From CBDFHV01 sp965247705 (GTDB lineage: Bacteria; Pseudomonadota; Alphaproteobacteria; Rhodospirillales; CAMCUA01), in contig CBDFHV010000015.1 in assembly GCA_965247705.1 (NCBI GenBank), positions 1 to 64,000 on the forward strand: a DNA stretch of 64,000 bases, written 5' to 3'. Positions 1-7,836 of this stretch are shown piece after piece. Below the pieces are notes generated by a model that worked only from the letters and a program-made list of their open reading frames with translations, was not told the DNA's origin and made no database searches. Every line of letters begins with the position of its first letter. Position 1 is the stretch's first letter. The position numbers were made by a program, and so were the translations under genes.

Positions 1-43
1 CTAGGGCTAGAATGGGCGCGAACCGGATATAGGGGAGCGCGCC

Positions 44-1063
44 ATGGATGTTCTTGACCGCGCCGATCTCCCATTCCCGCATTCGCTACCCGAGTTCCAG
101 CGACTTTTCCCCGATGATGCGGCCTGCGCCGCCTACCTGGAGAAAGCCCGCTGGGGAGACGGCTTTGCCTGCCCGCACTGCGGCACGGCGGGAGAGCCGT
201 TCCACTTTGAAAACCGCCCTGGCGTCCTGCGCTGCCGCAAGTGCCGCCAGAACACCGGGCTGACGGTGGGAACAGTGATGGAGCGTAGCCACACTCCGCT
301 GAACGTCTGGTTCTGGGCCGCTTATCTGGTCGCCAGTCAGACGCCCGGCATGTCCGCCGTGCAGTTTCAGCGGCAACTTGGTCTTTCGCGCTACGAGACG
401 GCCTTTCAAATTCTCCACAAGCTCCGCTCGGGCATGGTGCGGCCCAACCAAGACAGGATCGGTGGACAGCCCAAGAACCATGTTGAGGTGGACGAAACCT
501 GGGTTGGCGGGCGAACGCGTGGGGAAGGCCGTGGTGTTCATCACAAGGTTCCCGTCTCCTGTGCCATCGAGGTGCGTCATCGAAAGCCGGGCACCAAGCT
601 CGACAACCGGAAAGACGGACGCTATGCCGGACGCGTTCGGCTCGCCGTCGTGCTCGACCGTAGCGCCGAGTCGCTCTGTGGGTTCGTCGAGAGCACCGTC
701 GCGCCGGGATCGCTGATCGTTACTGACGATTGGAGCGGCTATGCTGGCCTCGGTAAGCGCGGCTATGAGCACTTCGCTGTTGCCGAGTGTGGTGATCCAG
801 AGGTTGCCGAGCAATACCTGCCGATCATCCATCTGGTTTTCGCCAACCTGAAGACGTGGCTGATCGGTATCCACCACGGCGTTAGCCACCAGCACCTACA
901 AGCCTACCTCAACGAGTTCACCTTCCGCTTCAACAGGCGGTTCTACCCGTTCAACGCCTTCCGCTCATTGCTCGGCATCGCGGGCGACACCTCTGCTCCA
1001 ACCTATGCCGAGCTTTACTCGGGAGAGTGGCGGCACCCTACATGTAGCGGTCATGGGCGTTAA
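44..1063 (+). CDS. IS1595-family (ISXO2-like) transposase
   Basis: A DDE transposase of 339 residues that cuts and inserts its own element. The N-terminal zinc-ribbon has CPHC near residue 43 and CRKC near residue 64. The catalytic core is recognisable from VEVDETWVGG near residue 147, a TDDWSGYAGL segment near 227, and a C-terminal NLKTWLIGIHHGVSHQHLQ block, all typical of the IS1595 family. The stop codon TAA lies inside a sequence (1060-1072) that matches the terminal repeat of the two other IS1595 copies in the window, so the right end of the element is probably just past 1072. The left end is expected upstream of the window. It is clearly diverged from the copies at 4.0 and 7.8 kb. It appears intact. 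Confidence 0.9.
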   Translation: MDVLDRADLPFPHSLPEFQRLFPDDAACAAYLEKARWGDGFACPHCGTAGEPFHFENRPGVLRCRKCRQNTGLTVGTVMERSHTPLNVWFWAAYLVASQTPGMSAVQFQRQLGLSRYETAFQILHKLRSGMVRPNQDRIGGQPKNHVEVDETWVGGRTRGEGRGVHHKVPVSCAIEVRHRKPGTKLDNRKDGRYAGRVRLAVVLDRSAESLCGFVESTVAPGSLIVTDDWSGYAGLGKRGYEHFAVAECGDPEVAEQYLPIIHLVFANLKTWLIGIHHGVSHQHLQAYLNEFTFRFNRRFYPFNAFRSLLGIAGDTSAPTYAELYSGEWRHPTCSGHGR

Positions 1064-1248
1064 CCGGATAGGCAAGAATGAAAGTAATAGGCGGGTGACA
1101 AACGGGATAGTGGATAAACGAGGACAGTATATTGTTATCATGAAACTCAGGGACTGCGCAGTTATCCAGAGTAACTATGAAACCAAATACTGTCTCCATT
1201 TATTTATTGCGGGCGTCCCCAGGGATGTCGCCCTGACCAGCGGGCAGA
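1064..1248. other. AT-richer intergenic stretch downstream of IS1595
   Basis: About 185 bp of markedly lower GC than its surroundings between the IS1595 right end and the stop of the oxidoreductase gene. No convincing gene, terminator or RNA structure was seen. Its composition suggests remnant or acquired DNA. Confidence 0.4.
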
Positions 1249-2298
1249 TCAATACAGCGGCAGGGGCACCGCGTCGCCGGTGAGCAGGGACTCACTCACC
1301 GCATCCGTCCACTCCATATACTTCACTGCGGTGACGAAGTCGGTGTGGGTCACGGTCTCACGACCCCGGATGGCGTTGACGAATTCCTCCTCGACCCGCC
1401 AGCCGCCCCGTTTGCGGGGCGGGATATTGACCGGCTTCAGGGCCTTGTCGCCGCGGCGGCCGGCCCACAGGCCGAGACCGGCGCCGCCGGGGGCGATGCG
1501 CAGTGTGCCCTCGGTGCCGTCGATCATCACCTCGGGGCCGGTGGCGAAGCCGATCATGTCGCTCACCGTCATCGACATCTGGCCGCCTTGGCGCATGCGG
1601 CAGAGGACGTCGATGTGGTCGGGGACGGTGACCACGACCGCCTGCCCGCTGGCGTCTTTCCGCCGTGGGACCACGGTCTGGCCCAGGGCCTGAACGGTTT
1701 CCGCCGGTCCGACCCAGCGCATGATGGCTTCGTACCAGATTCCCATGGCCATGATGTTGTTGCCCGACAGGTCCCGGTTCTGGCGCCAGTGCAGCGGCGT
1801 CTCGGCGTTGGGGAAGGCGCCATTGGTGATCCGCGCCTGGACCGCCACCAGGTCCCCGAGCCGGCCGGCGGTGATGAAATCGGCGATGGTGCGGTCGAGG
1901 GCCAGGGTGTGGGGCGCCGGCACGATCTGGGCGATCACGTCGGGCCGCGCCCGGGATACCTCCAGCATGTCGTGGGCTTCAACCGCATTCATGGCCATGC
2001 GGGCCTCGCACAGCACATGCTTGCCGGCCTCCAGGGCGGCGATGGTGATCGGCGCGTGCAGGTAGGGCCAGGTGCCGATGCAGACGGCGTCGATGGCTTC
2101 GTCCTCAACGATGGCCAGCCAGTCGTCGGCGGCCCGGGGGATGCCCAACTCCTTCGCCGCTCGCCGGCTGGAGGCCCGCGACCGGTTGGCCACGGCGACG
2201 ATCTCGACCCCGGGCTGGGCCCGCAGCTTGGGAATGTGGTGCAGCCGGGTGTTGGCGCCAGCGCCGACGATGCCGACCCGCAGGGTTTTCGAGGTCAT
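1249..2298 (-). CDS. Gfo/Idh/MocA family oxidoreductase
   Basis: Predicted NAD(P)-dependent sugar or polyol oxidoreductase of 349 residues. The N-terminal Rossmann fold begins with VGIVGAGANTRLHHIP (residues 8-23), followed by the family pattern in which the conserved CEARMAMNA segment (residues 95-103) stands where most members have EKP. The C-terminal alpha/beta domain contains the HWRQNRDLSGNNIMAMGIWYEAIM-type region where the substrate-binding helix is found. Length is normal for the family. The substrate cannot be read from sequence. It is separated from the upstream M24 gene on the same strand by a 326-bp spacer with a palindromic repeat, so co-transcription is uncertain. Confidence 0.88.
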   Translation of the reverse strand: MTSKTLRVGIVGAGANTRLHHIPKLRAQPGVEIVAVANRSRASSRRAAKELGIPRAADDWLAIVEDEAIDAVCIGTWPYLHAPITIAALEAGKHVLCEARMAMNAVEAHDMLEVSRARPDVIAQIVPAPHTLALDRTIADFITAGRLGDLVAVQARITNGAFPNAETPLHWRQNRDLSGNNIMAMGIWYEAIMRWVGPAETVQALGQTVVPRRKDASGQAVVVTVPDHIDVLCRMRQGGQMSMTVSDMIGFATGPEVMIDGTEGTLRIAPGGAGLGLWAGRRGDKALKPVNIPPRKRGGWRVEEEFVNAIRGRETVTHTDFVTAVKYMEWTDAVSESLLTGDAVPLPLY

Positions 2299-2624
2299 GG
2301 GGCGTTCTCCGATGTGATGGGCGGGCGCTCAGCCGTCGCCGAGCCCGTGGCATAGCCGATCCGGCCGCCACTGGGCAAACGTAGGGAAAGTGATGACCGG
2401 CACCACGCCGATGCACTTCGGCACGAAGAAGGGCCGCGTCGGCGTGGTGAAGAGGGGGTCGATTCCCCGCCGGGGCAAGGGCGGCGGGGGCAGGCGGGCC
2501 GGTCTCAGACCGGCCCCTACGCACAAGAGCAACGCTTTCGTAGGGGCGGGTCTGAGATCCGCCCACGTCGGTTCCGAACTGCCTACGGCGTAACTCGTCG
2601 AGTTTCTTCGAGCGCTCACGGTTA
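2299..2624. other. Intergenic spacer with palindromic repeat
   Basis: This 326-bp gap between two minus-strand genes contains no supportable gene. Its main feature is an imperfect inverted repeat (about 2496-2564). The rest is GC-rich without clear signals. Confidence 0.6.
2496..2564. repeat. REP-like palindromic repeat pair
   Basis: Two arms of about 25 bp in inverted orientation, each itself a small palindrome of the form GGTCTGAGACC flanked by GGGC/GCCC and CCCTAC/GTAGGGG. Related GGTCTGAGACC or GGTCTCGGACC palindromes occur in other intergenic gaps (around 15107-15121, 15535-15552 and 51874-51895). This suggests a dispersed REP-type family in this genome. Confidence 0.6.
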
Positions 2625-3806
2625 TTAGTTCGCGATTAGCTCCAGGGGCGCCGCCGACAGGGGCTCGGCGCCGTCCGCCGTCACCAGGGACGTGCGGTCC
2701 ATGGTCATGGCCAGGCCGGCGTCGGAATCGAAGATGATGATGTGGATGAAGAACACCATGCCGGGGGCCGCCGGGACGGGGTTGCCTTGGTAGAGCATGG
2801 GCCAGTCCATCCAGTTGGGAGCGAAGGTGGATCCCAGGCTGTAGCCGCAGGCATTCAGCCGGTGTGCGCGCAGCCCCGCCTTGTCCAGCACCCGGGCGTG
2901 GGCATCGAACACATCGCCGAGGGCGGCGCCGGGGCGAAGGGCGTTCTCGCACGCCAGCAGCGCCTCCCGCGCGACCTCGAACAGGCGCTGGTGGCGGGCG
3001 TCGACGGGACCGACGATGATGGTGCGCATCATGGCGGCATGGTAGTGGCGCCAGACGCCGGCGAACTCGATGGTCAACTGGCCCCGGAGGTCCAGGTGGC
3101 GCCGGCCGCTGAAGTAGCGGCACATGAGCGCCCCGGGACCCGAGCCGATGACGAACTCGTTCGCCGGGTCGTCGCCGCCGGCGCTCGTGATGGCGCCGTG
3201 CATGGCGGCCAGGATATCGCCCTCGAAGGCGCCTGGCCGGGCCAGCCGTCGGGCCTCGGCCAGGGCGGCATCGCCCAGTTCGGCGGCGCGGCGGACATGG
3301 GCCACCTCGGCGGGCGACTTCACCAGCCTGAGACGGCTGACCAGGAACGAGGCATCGATCAGGTCGGCGAAGCCGTCGAGCGCGGCGTCCAGGTCCTTGG
3401 CGAGCCGTCCGGTCAGGCCGTAGGCATCCCATTCTACGCCCAGCCGCCGGCCCCGGCAGCCGGGCTCGTCAAGAATATCGCGAAGGGCGATGGCCGGCCG
3501 GGCCCCGTCCCCGTCCACCCACACACGAACGTCTTCCACCACCGAGGTGAAGCGGGCCTGGCGCAGGTCGGGGGCACGCACCAGCAGGGTCATATCACCG
3601 GCCGCGCTCAGATACAGGCACTGGAAATAGACGTAGCCGAAGGTGTCGAACCCGGTCAGGTAGTAGTGGCTCTCCTGGCGGAAGACCAGCAGCGCGTCCA
3701 AACCCGATGCGGCCATGGCCGCGCAGGCCTGCTCGCGGCGATGGCGCAGTTCGGATTCGGCGACGTGCAGGGGCATGGAACGGGTTCCTCTCGGGGTGCC
3801 GGACAA
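2625..3806 (-). CDS. M24-family (creatinase/ectoine hydrolase-like) hydrolase
   Basis: A 393-residue protein with the creatinase N-terminal domain (from about residue 10) and a pita-bread M24 domain (from about residue 165). The region that should carry the two metal-binding aspartates reads TIEFAGVWRHYHAAMMRT near residue 240: Glu replaces the first Asp and Ala the second. The GYSLGSTFAPNW motif near residue 325 resembles the DoeA (ectoine hydrolase) and DddP branch, whose members also deviate from the aminopeptidase ligand set. A hydrolase of a small N-substituted or osmolyte-like substrate is therefore more likely than an Xaa-Pro peptidase. Substrate unknown. It stands alone with an IS just upstream. 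Confidence 0.82.
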   Translation of the reverse strand: MSGTPRGTRSMPLHVAESELRHRREQACAAMAASGLDALLVFRQESHYYLTGFDTFGYVYFQCLYLSAAGDMTLLVRAPDLRQARFTSVVEDVRVWVDGDGARPAIALRDILDEPGCRGRRLGVEWDAYGLTGRLAKDLDAALDGFADLIDASFLVSRLRLVKSPAEVAHVRRAAELGDAALAEARRLARPGAFEGDILAAMHGAITSAGGDDPANEFVIGSGPGALMCRYFSGRRHLDLRGQLTIEFAGVWRHYHAAMMRTIIVGPVDARHQRLFEVAREALLACENALRPGAALGDVFDAHARVLDKAGLRAHRLNACGYSLGSTFAPNWMDWPMLYQGNPVPAAPGMVFFIHIIIFDSDAGLAMTMDRTSLVTADGAEPLSAAPLELIAN

Positions 3807-4032
3807 TCGCCGCGGCCGACGGCCGATGTACCAAATGTCCTGTCCGTTAAGAAGAGTTCAAGCTTCCTGTCGGGTTTGCCCTTGCCCGCCGTCTCTGGAA
3901 CTGCCTATCGTTGAGCAGGGAAACCTCGCGGGAGGTCCCCCTTGGGGGACCGACGGTGGTGCGGTTTCTCCCGGCCCGACCATGGTGGCGGTGCCGGACG
4001 GCTCAACCAGACCGGCGGACGCCCCGTGCTGT
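3807..4032. other. Intergenic spacer upstream of the M24 gene
   Basis: About 226 bp between the start of the M24 gene and the IS1595 target duplication. It should hold the M24 promoter and, before the IS arrived, the control region of the gene now starting at 5120. No clear promoter consensus was recognised. Confidence 0.4.
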
Positions 4033-4040
4033 ACATGGAT

Positions 4041-5117
4041 CGTCCCTATCCGGTTAAAGCAGGTAGCGCACCCTGCGGTTGAAGACTGTCGACCAGCTCC
4101 TTGTAGGTGATGGTGGGTTGGTCCATGGCGCGGCGGAGGACGAAGTCGGCCAGATCGGTGATGCGTGTGCGGCGGTTGAAGCGGTAGCTCCATTCCCGGG
4201 CATAGCGCGGCAGGTGCTTGGCGCCGACACCGTGATAGGTGCCGTTGAGCCAGGTCTTCACGTTGGAAAACAGGACATGGACGACCGGCATCAAGCGCTC
4301 GGCATTCTTGCCTTCGCCTTGCACGACGGGGTGGTGGCGATAGGTGTCGCGGAGTCCGGCGTACCCCTTGAAGGCGTCGCTGGCGAGGCGGCTTCCGGGC
4401 CTGACCGAGGCGCGCACGAAGCCGCCCAGCTCGCGGGCGGTGGCCGCCGGGAGGATGGCGAGCCGCGCCCGGCCGGCGACGAAGCCGCTCCCCTTGATGC
4501 CCTTGCCCGGCCCGACCGGCCGCTTCTCGACGGCCATCACCAACAGGCTCTTGTTCGGGTTGGAAAGGCCCCGGCCCCGGCTCTCCGGCTTGCCGCGCCC
4601 GCCATAATAACTCTCGTCGACCTCGACCAAGCCCTCGAGCGGAAATTCCGAGCGCTCCGTCAGGGCATGACGCAGCTTATGAGCCATCAGCCACGCTGTC
4701 TCGTAGCGCAGATCCAACTCGCGGGACAGCAAAAGGGCCGAGACCCCACGCTTGTCGCGCGCCATCCACCACGCCGCCAGGAACCATTTGCGGAGCGGCG
4801 TGCGGGTGCGGTGGAAGATCGTCCCCGCCGTCACCGATTCCTGATGACCGCAACGGGCGCATTCGAAGATCCTGGGCCGCGCCGTCATTCGGTAGCTCCG
4901 CCGTTCGCCGCAGCGGGCACAGACATAGCCCTGCGGCCAGCGCAGCCGGGCCAGCGCCTCGATGCAGGCCGCTTCCGATCCGTGCCGTTCTTGAAACGCC
5001 AACATCCTGCCCATCGCACCGCCCTCCAAAAGCCCGAGACAATGCGATCAGCCTACATCCTCTACGTGAACATAACAAGAACATTTAGGCCGATCCTGTT
5101 TTAACCGGATAGGGACG
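4041..5117 (-). mobile_element. IS1595-family element, copy A (1077 bp)
   Basis: Complete insertion sequence with near-perfect 18-bp terminal inverted repeats (4041-4058 and 5100-5117, outer sequence CGTCCCTATCCGGTTAAA). It is flanked by an 8-bp target duplication ACATGGAT at 4033-4040 and 5118-5125, the size expected for IS1595. One transposase gene on the minus strand. Its stop codon TAG lies inside the terminal repeat. It matches the copy at 7837-8913 except for about two substitutions. Confidence 0.95.
4046..5029 (-). CDS. IS1595-family transposase (copy A)
   Basis: A 327-residue DDE transposase. N-terminal zinc-ribbon CARC...CARC at residues 37-60. Catalytic core VEVDESYYGGRG near residue 136, then ASDAFKGYAGL, then a VLFSNVKTWLNGTYHGVGAKHLPRYARE block near the C-terminus. 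The start is about 88 bp inside the right terminal repeat. The protein differs from copy B at one residue (Met versus Val before AVEKRP). Intact and probably recently active. Confidence 0.94.
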   Translation of the reverse strand: MEGGAMGRMLAFQERHGSEAACIEALARLRWPQGYVCARCGERRSYRMTARPRIFECARCGHQESVTAGTIFHRTRTPLRKWFLAAWWMARDKRGVSALLLSRELDLRYETAWLMAHKLRHALTERSEFPLEGLVEVDESYYGGRGKPESRGRGLSNPNKSLLVMAVEKRPVGPGKGIKGSGFVAGRARLAILPAATARELGGFVRASVRPGSRLASDAFKGYAGLRDTYRHHPVVQGEGKNAERLMPVVHVLFSNVKTWLNGTYHGVGAKHLPRYAREWSYRFNRRTRITDLADFVLRRAMDQPTITYKELVDSLQPQGALPALTG

Positions 5118-5119
5118 AC

Positions 5120-6130
5120 ATGGATACCTGCGCCAGTCTGCCCGCCCTGTCGCGGGACGCGCGCCGCGCCGTGGCCGAAACGCCGGACCATGGGCGGGCC
5201 CTGGCGGCGGCGCCCGCCATGAAAAGTATCGAAGTCGGACCGCCGCCGCGGGGGCGCCTGCGGGTCGTCTTCTGGAACATGGAGCGGTGCAAGCACGTGG
5301 CCCCGTCGGCGGGTCTCTTGCGAGACCTGGGGGGCGACGCGACCCTTTTGTGCGAGATGGACATCGGCATGGCCCGCTCGGGCCAGCGGCATACCGCGCA
5401 CGATCTGGCGGCGGCCCTGGACCAGGGCTATGCCTTCGGGATCGAATTCCTGGAACTGGGCCTGGGAAACGCCCGCGAGCGCCGCGTTCACGCCGGCGCG
5501 GAGAACGAGGTGGGCTACCACGGCGGCGCCATCCTGTCGGCCCACGCCCTCGGCCGGCCCGGCCTGATCCGGCTCGACGATGGGGGTCTCTGGTTCGACG
5601 GCTCGGAGGGCGAACGGCGGGTCGGCGGACGCATCGCCCTGATCGCCACCGTGCCGGTCGATGGGGTCGACGTGGTCTTCGCCGCGATCCACGTCGAGAG
5701 CCATTCGGACCCCCGAGGCCGTGCCGCCCAGATGACCGTGCTGCTGGACCATATCGACGCCTACGCCCCCGGGGCGCCGGTGATCGTCGGCGGCGACTTT
5801 AATACCTCCACCGCCACCCGCGAGGTGATCCGGACGGCCAAGCCGGCGATGGCGGCCGAGGAACCCGACCGCTTCATCGCCCCGTTCCGCCACGAACCCC
5901 TGTTCGCCGGGGCCGCCGCCCGAGGCTACACTTGGCAAGACGCCAATACGGCCGATCCGACCCAGCGGCCAATCCATCCCGGCGATAAGCCCGAGCCCCT
6001 GGGCCGCATCGACTGGTTCTTCACCCGTGGCCTGACGGCCACCGATTCGGCGACGGTGCCCGCCGTGGACGACGGGGGAATGGCCCTGTCGGACCACGAG
6101 ATCATTGCGCTGACAGTCGAACTCGCCTGA
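5120..6130 (+). CDS. Endonuclease/exonuclease/phosphatase (EEP) family protein
   Basis: A 336-residue member of the DNase I-like superfamily. VVFWNME near residue 53, HVESHSDPRG near residue 193, the catalytic GGDFNTS near residue 231, a GRIDWFF segment near residue 295 and a C-terminal SDHEII give the metal-binding and catalytic set (Asn, Glu, His, Asp-Asn, Asp-His). The actual substrate (nucleic acid, phosphoinositide or other phosphodiester) cannot be inferred. The start ATG lies inside the 8-bp target duplication of the IS1595 copy A. The original upstream control region is therefore displaced by 1085 bp, and the IS terminus now supplies the AGGGA 4 bp before the start. The first 45 residues are outside the domain, so a later start is possible. 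Confidence 0.82.
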   Translation: MDTCASLPALSRDARRAVAETPDHGRALAAAPAMKSIEVGPPPRGRLRVVFWNMERCKHVAPSAGLLRDLGGDATLLCEMDIGMARSGQRHTAHDLAAALDQGYAFGIEFLELGLGNARERRVHAGAENEVGYHGGAILSAHALGRPGLIRLDDGGLWFDGSEGERRVGGRIALIATVPVDGVDVVFAAIHVESHSDPRGRAAQMTVLLDHIDAYAPGAPVIVGGDFNTSTATREVIRTAKPAMAAEEPDRFIAPFRHEPLFAGAAARGYTWQDANTADPTQRPIHPGDKPEPLGRIDWFFTRGLTATDSATVPAVDDGGMALSDHEIIALTVELA

Positions 6131-6200
6131 CATCGCGGGGGCCCGTGATCGAGGCAACTGTCGACGTCACTCCCCGACCCACCGATACGGAACCTTGCCG

Positions 6201-7031
6201 TCAGACCTCGATCCGATCGGCGATTTCCCCGGCCCCATCGAAGGCGGCGGCGACCAGGGGGCCGCCGAAACCGCATCCGCCGTCCAGGGTCGCGGTCACC
6301 GGGCCGATCCGGCCCCCCCGTTGCCGCGGATCATAGCCGCGGACGATCCGTCGGAAGGAGTGGAACGGCGCCTGGATTTGATCGAAGCTGGCCGCGCCCC
6401 ACCAGAAGCTGTCGCCCTGTTCGCCGAGGGGCCGTTGGGGGTCGAGGCCGGCGTTGACGAACAACTGGGTCCCATCCCCGCTCAGGGCGGCCCGGCGCCA
6501 GGCGCTCATCAGGGCCGTATGGCCATCGTGGGAGCGAATCTGGTCGCGCAGGCCGCTGGTCCAGTGACTGAGGGCCACCGGCCCGCTGCGCGCCGCCTCC
6601 CGCGCCGCGCGCTCGTCACCCCCATAGGCCCCTAGCGTCTGGCCGACGCCCTGCTCCAGCATCCAGGTCAAGACCGACGTGGGATCGGAAGCGAATTGAA
6701 GCTGCAGGAGTTTGTGCCACATCTCTTCCTGGTTGCCGCGCAGGAACACGATGGAGCGGGTGTCGGCGCCGGTTCGGGCAAGGGCCGCCCGGCGGAACAG
6801 CAAAAGCTCGTCAATGGTCTCGAATACCGCCTCGCCCCGACCCAGTATATTTCCCAGGTAGACCAGGTTGTCGTGCACGGCAAGGCGAGATGCCAGGGCC
6901 TCGTGAAGCGACCGCAGACGTGCCGCCTCCCCATGAATAGCGGCTACCGCCCACGTGCGCTCGACGTTGGGCAACTCCACAAACCGCTGGTCGATGACCC
7001 GGGTGGCCGTCATGGTCGGCCCTGATATCAA
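6201..7031 (-). CDS. Degenerate calcineurin-like phosphoesterase (probable pseudophosphatase)
   Basis: A 276-residue protein that follows the layout of PPP-type phosphatases but lacks most catalytic residues. AVAAIHGEAARL (about 28-39) stands for GDIHG with the Asp replaced by Ala. YLGNILGRGE (about 58-67) stands for GDYVDRG with both Asp residues lost. LRGNQEEMW (about 94-102) keeps the GNxE box. NAGLDP replaces the xHAGxxP box, and RGYDP lacks the GH(T/D) histidine. With these ligands missing it is unlikely to hydrolyse phosphate. A binding or regulatory role is an inference. It lies downstream of carD on the same strand, about 70 bp away, so the two may be co-transcribed. Confidence 0.75.
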   Translation of the reverse strand: MISGPTMTATRVIDQRFVELPNVERTWAVAAIHGEAARLRSLHEALASRLAVHDNLVYLGNILGRGEAVFETIDELLLFRRAALARTGADTRSIVFLRGNQEEMWHKLLQLQFASDPTSVLTWMLEQGVGQTLGAYGGDERAAREAARSGPVALSHWTSGLRDQIRSHDGHTALMSAWRRAALSGDGTQLFVNAGLDPQRPLGEQGDSFWWGAASFDQIQAPFHSFRRIVRGYDPRQRGGRIGPVTATLDGGCGFGGPLVAAAFDGAGEIADRIEV

Positions 7032-7102
7032 GAAGTCCCGTTCGCAGGCGCCGCCCGCTTACGGGGAAGACCGCCTGTGGAATCCTCGGTGCGAAGTCCG
7101 CC

Positions 7103-7600
7103 TCAGGCCGTCTCGAGAGCGCGTTCCAGCTTGCGCGAAGCCGACTCCATGTCGACCTTTTCCACCGCCGCCAGTTCGCTGACCAATCGGTCGCGCGCCG
7201 ATTCGTAGATCTGGCGCTCGCTGAACGACTGATCCGGTTGCCCGGCGTTGCGGTGCAGGTCGCGCACCACCTCGGCGATGGACAGGGGATCGCCCGAGTT
7301 GATTTTGGCCTCGTACTCCTGGGCGCGCCGGCTCCACATGGTCCGCTTCACCCGCGCCCGGCCCTTGAGCTTGACGAGGGCGGTCTCCATCATCCGACGC
7401 GAGCTCAGTTTGCGCAATCCGGACGTCGCCGCCTTGGCGACCGGAACCCGCAATGTCATCCGATCCCGATCGAAATAGATAACGAATAGTTCCAGCTTGT
7501 GACCGGCGATTTCGTTCCTCTCCACCGAAAGGACCTTGCCGACCCCATGGGTCGGATAAACCACGTGATCGCCGGGTCTGAATATCAACTTCTCAGCCAT
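7103..7600 (-). CDS. carD: CarD/CdnL-family transcriptional regulator
   Basis: A 165-residue RNA-polymerase-binding regulator. The N-terminal Tudor-like RNAP interaction domain begins FRPGDHVVYPTHGVGKV (residues 6-22), the hallmark of CarD/CdnL. The C-terminal helical part contains MWSRRAQEYEAKINSGD (about 106-122), the conserved DNA-contacting and LAEVVRDL-like region. CarD proteins stabilise open complexes at rRNA and other promoters. In many alphaproteobacteria carD follows fdxA on the same strand. Here an IS1595 copy (7837-8913) has been inserted between the two, 236 bp upstream of the carD start, so its expression may depend on a promoter in 7601-7836 or from the IS. Confidence 0.93.
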   Translation of the reverse strand: MAEKLIFRPGDHVVYPTHGVGKVLSVERNEIAGHKLELFVIYFDRDRMTLRVPVAKAATSGLRKLSSRRMMETALVKLKGRARVKRTMWSRRAQEYEAKINSGDPLSIAEVVRDLHRNAGQPDQSFSERQIYESARDRLVSELAAVEKVDMESASRKLERALETA

Positions 7601-7836
7601 GCTTCCCGCTGTGCTCCATCCTTAAACGACAAAATCCTTCCGTGCCCGCCGCATGCGCTCCGGGTGCGGAGACGAATCGGACGAGCACGACTTTGTCGAA
7701 TCTATGATGACTCCGTTGCTTCCCCCCGGTCCCCGGCCACCAGCCCGACACCGAAACAACGATCGCCGGCCCCCAAGCCGACGAAGTAAGGAATGTATCA
7801 CAAAATTATCGGAAATAACAGGCCAAGAATGGATAC
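7601..7836. other. Spacer between carD and IS1595 copy B
   Basis: 236 bp that should contain whatever promoter remains for carD after the IS insertion. No consensus promoter was confidently identified. It ends in the 8-bp target duplication ATGGATAC (7829-7836). Confidence 0.45.

Noticed and set aside
20..36. AACCGGATA near the left edge as the left terminal repeat of the first IS1595
   Set aside because: It is in direct rather than inverted orientation relative to the right end at 1060-1072, so it is not a terminal inverted repeat of this copy. The left end is probably outside the window.
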